Part shown: piece by piece, positions 1 to 12,100 of the stretch
Numbering within the stretch: position 1 is the stretch's first letter
Layout: the number at the start of each line of letters is the position of its first letter
Assembly (NCBI GenBank): GCA_029339505.1
Contig: JAQISU010000041.1
Span: forward strand, 4,195,501 to 4,259,500
Reading direction: 5' to 3'
From: Unio delphinus
Taxonomy: Eukaryota > Mollusca > Bivalvia > Unionida > Unionidae
Length of the DNA stretch: 64,000 nt
Position numbers and translations under genes: made by a program
The notes under the pieces: model-generated
Database searches by the model: none
What the model saw: the letters and a program-made list of their open reading frames with translations, nothing else
What the model was told of the DNA's origin: nothing

Positions 1-21
1 TTAATTTTATACCAGTTTCAG

Positions 22-186
22 CCCCTAAATTTGCCACAACCACAAATGACATCACCACAGTCTGTGTCCTCTGCAAGCACTTCACTGCTGAACACCAGCA
101 ACTCACAACAACAGCAGCAGCAGCAGCAACAACAACAACAGGACAACAGTAATCTCAGTGCAGGCTCCTTGGACCGTGAAGATGAG
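22..186 (+). CDS. TLK: TLK exon 1 of window (Ser/Gln-rich, polyQ)
   Basis: The acceptor AG is at 20-21 and the donor gtgaga at 187. The frame is open from 22 and ends in phase 0 after ...[10 protein letters not shown], which resembles the SVGSLSDKE stretch of vertebrate TLKs. A run of 12 glutamines is encoded at 106-141 by mixed CAA/CAG codons. The domain is disordered and Ser/Thr-rich. An acceptor at 14-15 is possible but less likely. Confidence 0.85.
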
Positions 187-3100
187 GTGAGACATTTGTA
201 TTTAGGGATGAAAGAAGTTTAATTTAGCAATTTTCATAATAAAGCCATCAAGTAAAAAAAAAAAATATTCAGTGACATCATGTAGCTTGACACTATGTCA
301 GTTGTTGAAAATATTAGTTGATTTTTATTTGTTGTTGTTTTGCATTGACTTTATAAGACAGTGCTGCCCACAGGCTGATTTTAAATGGTGTGCCACAGCT
401 CAAGCAATTTTTTGTGCATTTATGTTTAAAAAAAACTTCCATGGTCTGCTATCATTGGATATTTTCTTAACTAGGTAAACAGTTATGCATAATTTTTATA
501 GGAGTCGCTATTGAGATTTTTGCTGCGACCCTTGTCTTTAAGAAAAAAAAATTAAGTGGTCCATGATGTCAAATTGTGCACTGAGAGAGAAATTGATATG
601 TTAATGCTTTTAAGAAGCACCAGTCAAATTTATTGTTACATGTGGAGTGTGTCTGTTTGCAGCATACAATATCAGACAAGTTAATTTAGTGTATTTAGTC
701 AGTATTTAGTGAGCATCAAAAGAAAGTCACAAAAAATACCTCCAAAATTAGTTTCTATTGTTTGAGAATTTAGTATATTCTGCAGTATATTTACATAGTG
801 ATACAAGATATCCTTGTTTTTATTTACATGAATTTGTCATTTTATATATGTGATACAATATCTGGTGCAATTATCAATTATTATTTTATAAAATGGTTGG
901 CAGCCACCTCTACAAGAAACTGTTTGGGTGCACACTCATTGGAGATTTGGTGTATTTGTGGATAATTATCATAGAAAAGGCACAGTACATAGCAGCCAAC
1001 TGTTGCGTTTTTTCCGTATTTTGGACCAGAATACGGGTGTACGTTTTGTTGCAAAAAATGTTTTTTAATTAAAAAATAATAATAAAATTTCTTTGGAATT
1101 GTCAGTTTTGAACGCGCTCTCTGTTCAATTTTGACAGAATATATTACATGTATACACAAATACAGTTCTACAGTACGATTGGTTCATTCGAAATCCAGAC
1201 TACCAGGCCTGTCGTTATCCGCCATATTGGATTTCACAATAGTTACCGCTGTTTCTTTATCTAGTCTTCGTAATATTCAGCTTCTAATCATGATAAATTG
1301 GAAGGCAGAATATTCAGAATTATCTCTAGGAGAAATAGGAGACAACTGGAAGAATATTTGTGCCATCTTGTATAGATTTGTGAAACCATATAATAAAGGA
1401 GAAAAATTGATGTTTTGTAAATTGTGTAACATGATTTCGCTATTGGGCACAGAGGCGCCCATGAAATGCAAGAGCAAGAAAAGCTAATAAACATCAGCTT
1501 CCTGCTTCATCACACACAACTCAGCCTGAACTTACGATGTAGATAAATGACAGAGAGAACTTTAATGTACATCAATCAAAATTTGATGTTTAAATTTCTT
1601 CTAGAAATAAACCTTCCTTTTTCAGTTACTAGTGTTGTTGGCGATTTATTTTGCACACGTTTTTCAGACATTAAAATCGCAAAAGATAATTCTTATGCTT
1701 GAACGAAAACATTTCAATAAGAAAATCTCAGAACTGAGATAATCAATGAAAGTTGGTACATTGGAATCAATGATTAAAAAAGAAACAAGGCGTGGAAAGG
1801 GCTCCTATAAATAGCTTGTTTTTGAGTGTGTTGCACTCTTGCACCTTTTGAATGGGCACCCTTATGGAACACTGTGCAACTTCAGAAGGTACCAAATGTG
1901 CAACATGTGCATCTTTGACATTAAATAATTATGTAAGGCACTGTCCAACTTTTCTGATGGTTGTATATGTTGTAAAAAGATACTTGTGCATTGACATTTA
2001 AAAATCAGTATTTGTTCCTGCAAATCAGTATTTCTGTCACAAGTAATCAGTATTTTTGCACTTATCTGTTAATAGCTTCAGATGCAAACGCCAGAGAAAA
2101 AAAATCCTTCAGAGAGAAAGAGGAAACGGAAAACAACTGATGGGGATGCAGGAAGTAAGTTGGTTGTACAAAATTTGCATGCTTGTCTCATTTTTGTGGA
2201 ATGTCAGCTTCTGTATTGATTTTCATTCATTGATAGCCATTTGTAAATGTGTGAAACGATTCCAGATTGATCTAAAAATATGAATACCTGTATGGTTGCC
2301 ACCTGAATTACAAAATATTTGTAACGGTAGCACATCCACTAACATTGCCATTATTTTATCTTCACTGGATACAAGTTTTAAATAGCTGCTCTGAGCTTTT
2401 AATCAGATTTTGAAGAGATCAAGTGAGATCTTCACATTCATCTTGTATAGTAAAGACCGCCAACCTTAAAGTTGATAACAAATTGGCTGCAATCTAAACA
2501 TTTTATTTTAACTTGAATCAATTTGAAAAGCTTTTAGTGATGGTTTCCAGGTGATTAATTCTCAAAACCTTATTATGATTGATCAGTTTCTTAAGTCTGT
2601 ATTGTTGATGTATAATTATACGAACAATTCAGATCTGCGATCAGGTTTGACTAAACCCATTAAATGACTTCTTAAAATATTTTTGTCTTTGATTTTAGAT
2701 GGACATGAGCCATATGAGTGTTATCAGTACTATCATAGTCTTATTTTATTGTTAGTATAAGCTCTTCCATGCAAAAGCTTACATGGTTACATGATACTTT
2801 ATTAGGGTAATTGCTTTAATGGCAGAGTGACATAATCCACACTTGAAATCAATGATGTTAAAATTTATAATTCTGAATATGTTTATTACAATTTTGTTTT
2901 GTTTGTTACTTTTATCACTGGCCATTACGAAATAAATGGCTGTTTTTACCTGTCATGATAACCCTGCCAAATTCAGAAAGCCTCACAAATGTAGTAAAAC
3001 TTGCAATGAGCTTAAATAAGACCACTCGGCAGTAAGAATCCTGTTTGGTATTCCCATATATTTTACTAAACCATTCCACTTGTACTCCAAAATGAAACAA

Positions 3101-6100
3101 ACATGTCTTAATTTAGACCACTTTTTCAAAGCCCAGTTAATGATTGTTTGTGTGCATCTGTGGGTTACTGAGCACATTTTCTGTTTTGTGATGCTGGATC
3201 TATATTCAGAGTGATGTCGCATTTATTTCAAGATCTTTCATTCGTGGACTTTTGTTCACTTGTTTTCTGTTTATTTCCATGTGTACATGTTGTATACATC
3301 ATCAATTGCATGGACTCAATAGGTAGTTCCCTAAAGCATCAAGTAAGTAATGAACATAAATCATGAATATTTGATTTTCTTTCTCTTGAACAGAAAAACG
3401 TCCTGTCTCGGTGTCTAATGGTAAACAAACTGCGCAAAACCACAATCGGACAGGGCCGTTTTCTGGTTTAGTAAGTATAGTAAGTATAGAATTCTTTTCA
3501 CCCTTTGCTTTGTTTTACCATTTTTCAGGTTCAACCAAATCGCGGCCAGAAACAAATGGAAAGAAGATTAATGAATATTTTAAGGTAGTGATATTTTTGC
3601 CAGACAGAACTCCATGAGCTTTAGCAATTCATGATGGAAGACAAAGATTTACTGGAGTTGCACCCTACAAGTTTAGATGGCTAGTGCCATGGTGAAACTA
3701 AGTTAAGGATTATTAGCTTTACTGGTCCTAGACCAGAAGAGCTTATGGGATGATATGTTGTCTGATGTTCATCCATCCATTGGCACAAAGTTGGTTATTG
3801 CAGCTCATAAACTACCTGGAGGATTGTTGTGAAACTGTCCACACACATTCCTCTAGCTGCTCTTCGATGAAAATGGTGCTGCTTAGTCATCCAGTATGGC
3901 CACCATCTTCTCATTTTCTTGTTATTGCTACTCCTTAATGGATGGTAATTATGGCATGGTTACACCGAAAGACTTGTGATTTCATGTTGGTCGTAATTGT
4001 AACTGATGCCAAACTGACATCCAATATGGCCACCAGTGTAGCCATCTTGAAAAGCTCGTGGCTACTTCTGAATGGTTGGTTTTTATCAATATGAGGTTTC
4101 TTATGTCCACTGGGTCTGAAATGAAAATATTGCTGATTAGACCAATATGACCTCCACAAATTATTATATTGCTACTCCTAATGAATATTGCTGATTAGAC
4201 ATTCAATATGACCTCCACAAATTATTATATTGCTACTCCTAATGAATATTGCTGATTAGACATCCAATATGACCTCCACAAATTATTATATTGCTACTCC
4301 TAATGAATATTGCTGATTAGACATCCAATATGGCCACCACAAATTATTATATTGCTACTCCTAATGAATATTGCTGATTAGACATCCAATATGGCCACCA
4401 CAAATTATTATATTGCTACTCCTAATGAACAGTCCTCTTGAAATGAGATTTTCATTGAAGGGTTTCTTTTGATATTGCCATTTTGAACATCTATTTTTTT
4501 GTGGCTACTAACCTTAAAGGGAAAGTCATTTTGACATGGAGTTTTCTTCAGAAGAGATTTCATGTGTCTGCTTGGTAAAAAAAAACAACTAAAAACTAAC
4601 CCTCAATATGGTAATTATTGTGGATGTCTTGAAACTATCCGCATGGTAAAATTGTTGGCAAACAGTATGGTTCACCAGAGCAGCAGATTTTAAAATGTGA
4701 GACCTTGTTTTTTTTTATAAAAAAAACATCAGAAATATTGATTTCTGATACAGTTGTGCAGTGTTTACTTTACCCTCATTTGTGCAACAGAAAACTGAAC
4801 ATTTTGAATATGATCACCAGCTTTGACACAAAGGAGATTTTTGACATGCAATCTTGCACCCCATGGGGAAACTATGGTTTTGACTGATTTAACCTAGTTC
4901 ACCTTTCCCTTGTTAACTCATGCCCTAACAACTCACAAACCCTCTTATAACATGGGGTCAGGTGTAGATCCCAAATTTTAAAACCAGAAAAGACCCTAAA
5001 AATTGATTTTAAGAAGTAGCTATATAATTTATTACATTTAAGACAACAGTTGTAGTACACTAATTTGGCAAAATTCAAGGACATTTTGATAAATGAAAAT
5101 GTTGCTTGCACCTAGTGGAGGCAGTACCTCAGTAAATAAATAGCAATTAAACAATTTGTTATCAATTGAAATTTGTTGTTGTAGATTCTTTTGAATCCTT
5201 TGTGTAATCATCACTGCACTGAGTTAAAAGTGGCCTCCTTTGTATTATTGCATTCATTATGTCTTTCGAGGAGGCAGAATTAAACATAAAGCTAAAAGTC
5301 ATGCATATCCTATATACTTAAGATTTAGTGGCCCCAATTGTGTCTTTTGAACTTGTTTCATTTGATCAATCCAACACTTATAAATGTTCCCAGCTTTTAT
5401 AGAAATTCCCTGCCTCAGACTACTGTTACATACCACGCATTTTTAAATTAAACTAATCAACAAAACAAAGCAGTTTTGTAATATACAAATGTTTTCACAG
5501 ACATGTAATGATTGTTTAAACCATTGGAATAATGTTTATGATCTTTTGGGTGCTGTATATTTTGAAAATAAATGTAATTTATACAGAAAAGCGAACATCT
5601 TCATTAGAAAAAGTGCTTTATTGACAATTATTCTCTATGCAATTTTTTGGGAGGTACCTTTGTAACTTGTACCCTTGCTTATAGTGTGGTGTGTGTTTTT
5701 GAAATTCGTCTTAAACAAGTGTTCTCCCAGTTTACAGAGTAACGGTCGTTATTCGTTGTATGGTTAGCTTCATCAATGATAGACTGAGATTCCCATGACC
5801 CTTGCCACCCCATTTTTGATATTTTGATATTTGTGTTGGGTGTGGGGTCAGAGTCTGTTCCCTATCAAATAGTTGGGTAGCCACTTACTAGCCAGCCCAT
5901 TAAACTTTAACAACCTTTCATCAAAATATATCTGCATGAAATCAGTAGGAATTTGATTTATTTTCTCAGAAATTGTGATCATAGCATTTGTTTAGTAGTT
6001 AATCCACTGACAGTTGAGATGAAAGTACATTGTTGCTGAAATTTGACCTTTTAAAATATTTTAAAAATCTTAATTATGTACAGATCGATTATTTAAATGA

Positions 6101-9100
6101 TTTACACGTGGTCTTTTTCATGCCATAAATAAGATTTATTCTCTTTAAACAAGAGCAATACATAATTCACCTTTAGGTATTATTAGCAGTGTCTTCTTTA
6201 CCAATATTATGATTAGTTGGTATGATAAAATAAAGTTTTACTTAATTTAATGGTATATGCATACATGCCAATCATTATTCTACTTTTTTAAAACTATATT
6301 TAGTTTTCCACAAGACTATATGGATAATGCTTTTTTTGCCACATTGAAAGGTAAACTAAACATGATGTAATACATTTTTGGGGAGGTTGTAATTTTATTC
6401 TCATCTCTTTAATTCCACTCCTAAAAATTTGATAATATTCTTAAACCAGTGACTGCTGCGTAAGATGCGTACATGTTAATTAAAGGTCTGAAGGTTTAAC
6501 CTGATATTCCAGTTGAAACCAGTCTTGAGTGCAAGATGCAACAGATGAGATAAACTCTGTGAAGCTGACAATAGGGAAATGAGGCTATCCATAGGAAAAT
6601 CAGAAATGTGAAGAAAATTAAGATACAGAAAACAGAAAAGTTACAAACAAAAAAATAAATTTAAAAATTACTTTTGACTATACTTTAACATATCTGTGAA
6701 ATGCAGTATCAAATTTGCACAGTTTATATTATTTAACATGTAAATTATAATTGAAAGCACATCGATGTTATAATTAAATTTATTACCTGTAGTAGAAATT
6801 TTCCACATTCTGATTAAGAAATAATGCTTAAGAGATTGTGAAATAAGTTGTATGATTTGTTTGGGAATATTTAATATGAATGCTTATAACTGATTTTTTT
6901 TTTATCAAAACATACCTAACTCGTTAAAATGTACCAGTACTATAGAAGTGAAAACAATGCCCACAGCTAAATTCATTATTTACATCCAGAGAATGGAGTG
7001 GGCATCATTTCATGTGGGTTTTAATCCACTTGATATTAAAAATGGGTAGCGTAATTGATGTGGATTAATGATAAAGAGTAATGGAGTACTGGCAATACAT
7101 AACTAGTATTTGATTGTTTAAGACCAAAGACCAATTTATCAGTTACTAATATAATCAAAGAGAAAACCTGAAACAACAGCTGGTTAAGAATGAATATAGA
7201 TGATGTGTTGACAGTACAATTTACTTTAAACTGAAATGTGAAACTAAAAATGGATCATTGATGATCTATGAGTAGTCTATCTATATATCTGATTTCACTT
7301 TAGTTTAAACCATATTTATTTGAGAAACTTTGTCAAATACAATTATAAACATATGATTTGCGGCTTTCAGTAGAAAGCACAATCAACGGTATTTTATAAA
7401 TAATCATAGAACACTTGAGTTAATATGGGTTACATCCATATAATCAATTAGGTCAGTGAAAAAGCTATGCTGGTAATCACCCTCGCGTGTCCAACAGTAT
7501 ACTGGAAAATCAAATGTCAGTGGATCAGTTGCTAAAATGTGATCAGGAAGATGTGATTAAAAAGGATGAATAAGAGAAAATTATTCCAATTTTATTTTAG
7601 GAACTAACAAATTAGTACAGTACATTATAGAGTATAGGTGATAAGTGCTATGCAGCCCAGTGAAATTTTTACTGTTGATATAGTAATTTATCAAGAATTT
7701 GTACTTTTGTGTGACTAGTTTTCAATTATGCGGATTATAGTGCAATTTTAATAGGTTACCGTGTACTGTAATCCATAGAGAAGTGGATGCAAATTCAATA
7801 ACATAATCCCTGTATAAGTTGATTTGGAGTATGAGACGATGACCTGGCTTTCAAGTAAAAAAAAGTATCGACTTATAGGCCAGAAAATACAGTAGCACTT
7901 ATAATCACAACACTTGTATCTCTCATGGGGTGGTGGTGGATGTGGCATGTATGTATATGACTGTCTTTAAATTTCAAATCATCCAGACAATTTGGATTAC
8001 CTGATGTTTAAAGCTTCTTTTTGGCATTGAAGATATTATTAGTAATATGGTGAATGTACAAGTCGTATGCAACCATTACTTAAGAAAATTCTTGTTATCA
8101 AAAATGATTTGCACAAGTCATAAGTATATAGATGGCAATAAATATTTCCATATAATTTGATCACAGATCATTTTCTCCTTTGAATACGTTCCCCAATCAC
8201 ATTACTTTAGGGATATTAGCCTGCTACCTCGCGAATCCAGCCCTACCAAAAGACGAAAATTCGTCTTTCCTGTCTATGTCATATAGACAAAGGGCAATAA
8301 CTCTTGCCCATTACCTCCCCTTGCCGCCCGTTAGGTGTCGCTTCTTTAGTTTTTTAGCTTCGCTGTACGCGAAAACACGTACAATTAGACCTCCAATGAA
8401 TCCAAGCCATCTTAGTGTAAATTCTGACCATCCGGAGTTAAATTTGGAATTACTGTGTTGGATAATCATTCCTCTACAGGTCGTATACATTATTTTACAA
8501 TATTTTCCAATTTGAGTGACTTTGTCCCCTTTTCTAGACTTCGGACCAGGTTGCAACGTGGTCAAAGCACGCTTATGGCGGTACTAGCATGTAATACATG
8601 TAGCACTCAATAATTTCGCTTATTCCGTATGTAACGTTTACGATATTAGCGACTAATAACGTGCTGCATTGATAGACTAATAACGTGCTGCATTGATAAT
8701 GTGTGCTTTATTTATCTTCTTTGACGTTTCAGTAGACTTCAAAAAAGTCTTTGAACGACCAATTTGCGACTTTAATGGCGAACTTCGTCTTGTAGTCACG
8801 AGTTCACGCAACACTTAATCATTTCGCTTCCTCCGTTAGTTACGGTTATGGTAATAGCGACTTAATAGCGTGCTGAATTGCTAATTGTGCTTTGTTTATC
8901 ATCTTTTTTGTTTCAGTAGACTTCGTCTTGAACGAACCATTGCAACACGCTCACGGCGATAACTAGTGTTGTCATTAAGAGTTAACATGGCACGGAATAA
9001 TTTGACTACTCCGTTAATAACGGTTATAGTTTTATCGAATTAATAATATGCTGAATTTTTAATTTGTGCTTTGGCGGAATTCATGTTGTAGTCATGAGTT

Positions 9101-12100
9101 CACGCGACACTAAATCATTTCACTTCCTCCGTTAGTTACGGTTATGGTAATAGCGACTTAATAGCGTGCTGAATTGCTAATTGTGCTTTGTTTATCATCT
9201 TTTTCGTTTCAGTAGACTTCGTCTTGAACGAACCATTGCAACACGCTCACGGCGATAACTAGTGTTGTCATTAAGAGTTAACATGGCACGGAATAATTTG
9301 GCTACTCCATTAATAACGGTTATAGTATTATCGAATTAATAATATGCTGAATTTTTTAATTTGTGCTTTGTTCTCTTCTTTTGTCGTTTCAGTAAGCAAA
9401 GTCGACAACGAAGGCATGAATGGCAAAATGGGTGTTGGCAATGTGGAAATGGAGGAAATTATGTTGACATGGTTTAGGCTGCCCAGTGGGTGTAAATTTC
9501 ACCGCAGATCCGTACATGGCTTTCGGGCCTGTAAGTCCGGACGCATGGAGTCTATGCTGGATCAATTGGATCCATTTTAATATGCACTTTCGCCGGCCTT
9601 CCAGCTGTCAGTCCAGCCGACACCGTCAGTTCAGCCGGCACTTCAGCAGGCAAACCGGCATTAACCGTCCATCCGGCACCGTCCGTTCAGCCCAAATGGC
9701 ACCGGACGGCCAGCCGACCTTCCAGCTTGCATCAACAGGCACCGGCCGTTCAGCCCAAATGGCACCGGCCGGCCAGCCGACCTTCCAGCCTGCATCGACA
9801 GGCACCGGCCGTCCATACGGCAACGACCGTTCAACCCAAATGGCACCGGTCGTTCAGCCGACCTTCCAGCCGGCATCAACCGGCACAGGCCGTCCATCCG
9901 GCAACGACCGTTCAGCCCAATTGGCACCGGTCGTCCAGCCGACCTTCCAACCGGCACCGGCCGTCCATCCGGCAACGACCGTTCAGCCCAAATGGCACCG
10001 GTCGTCCAGCCAACCTTCCAGCCGGCATCAACCTGCACCGGCCGTCCATCCGGCAGCGATCGTTCAGCCCAAATGGCACCGGTCGTCCAGCCGACCTTCC
10101 AGCCGGCATCAACCGGCACCGGCCGACCATCCGGCAACGACCGTTAAGCCCAAATGGCACCGGTCTTCCAGCCGGCATCAACCTGCACCGGCTGTACATC
10201 GGATTTACGGATATTATAGTGATGTACCCGTCAGTCAATCTACACTACTGGTTACATATCACTACCATGAGAGAAATGTTATAGATGAATCTCCCTCCAA
10301 TCAGACCATTCGAGAGGCAGGTGCCGGTCATAGCCGGACCTTCGCCGACATTCCGGCCGACCATATACCAGACAAATTAGTCGGTATTGCCGGTGTACAC
10401 CTCCCGTCATGTCAAATACGTGACGGTGTGATTTTAAAACAAGGGAGAATTAGTGACATTATCAGAGGTGACGGAATTGAGTTATCTATGCCACTTGGTA
10501 TGCGCTACCCAGATATGACAGCTTTACCAGAACAGGTCTTTCAGGCCGACCATCCGCCAGTTCAATCAGCCGGCAGTGCCGGCCGTCCATATGTTCACGG
10601 CTTCTCCACAAGGGAGATTTAGTGAAAGTGTCAATTATGACAGAATTGCGTCATCTAAGTCACCTTGTATGCTGTACAGATATGCAAGCTGTACCAGAAC
10701 CAACATTCCCTCTGAGCGAATGGTAGATGGGCGCGCAGTGCTGGACGCACTACATAAGCATTATGTAATTGTTATTACCTTACAGTCGGCACCATCCGGC
10801 ACCGGGCGTCCATCCGGCAATGACCGTTCAGCCCATATGGCACCGGTCATCCGGCACTAACCGGCACCGGGCGATCCGGCAATGACCGTTCAGCCCATAT
10901 GGCACCGGTCGTCCAGCCAAGCTTTCAGCCGACACTTGCCGGCACTGACCGTTCATCAGTCCAGTCCATCCGACTATACCGCTGTACCAGCACGGGGACT
11001 TTTATCATACCGCAATCCGCACAAATCGGATTGACGAAGATTCTAATGATGTTTCCGTCTGTCAATCCGTACTACCGGTTACATATCACTACCATGACAC
11101 AGATAGTTGGCGAGGAATCTCTCGATCCAACCCGACCATTCGAGCGGTCGGTGCCGGTCATAGCCGGCCCGTCGCAGTCATTCAGGCCAAACATATGCCA
11201 ATCAATTCATTCGGCATTGCCGGCCGTCCATAGGCTAACAGCTCATCCACAAGGGAGAGTGAATGCCTTTATCAGAGATGATGGAATCGAGTCATCTATG
11301 CCACCTGGTATGCATTACCCCGATATGGATGCTTTACCAGAGCAAGATTATGTACATAGTGAGTGCGATGAGTCGCAGGCAAATCAGCGGTATGCAGATC
11401 CAACTATGGAATGGACTGAGTTCAGCTTCAAAGCCGCAGTGGAGGAAATTTATAGGGTGTTGGCCCCTTCAGAATGCCCTCCACCTCCTGCTGCCATTAC
11501 CGACTATAAGGTTAGAGCGTCGGTCGATCTGGATGAGGGGGAAGAGACTCTATCCTTCCGCCTCCTTCCCCAGTCGACAAAATTAAGGAAATTAATGACC
11601 GTCTGTTGACACGTATAGGGGATCCAGGAATTGCTAAGGTTTTTCTTTTCTGAAAGCCAAGTACCAGCGTCGTTTTCAGGTCGATGGTACAAAACTCACT
11701 CCGGTGCGTTCAGTACTGAGGTCCCGGCTCTGGATAAAAATATGGCAGCAGTCCATATGTCTGCTCCATTGTCTTATAAAGTGGACTAAACGGTGTTCAA
11801 TGCCAAGTCCAAGCTGGTTCGAAATGTAGTCGCTACGTCTTCACTGTTAGATCTAGCCTCCCTAGCCATTTTCAGGATCGCAGATAAATCTGGCAATGAA
11901 CATGCTTGGGATTCGACGGCCCGGTTAGCTAGGGTTCTTAACAGGGCAGCTCACCATTCCATGGCCAATGCGCTGACTGCTTCTGCCAACCTAGACCTGA
12001 TACGTCGTGACGCATGTCTGAAGGGCACGTCGCTTAAACCCCATCATATGCTGGCTAGATATGACCGGCGCACATTTCACGTCCCTATCCCACGAGTTGC

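Noticed and set aside
1131..1494. Overlapping open frames on both strands suggesting a small gene
   Set aside because: No domain, no codon pattern, and competing frames on both strands within a TLK intron.
9626..10238. Long minus-strand frames (up to 158 residues) across the DIRS gag repeat array, and the same at 51,156-51,778
   Set aside because: They are antisense shadows of an 81-bp GC-rich repeat whose period is a multiple of three, so any stop-free unit gives long frames on both strands.
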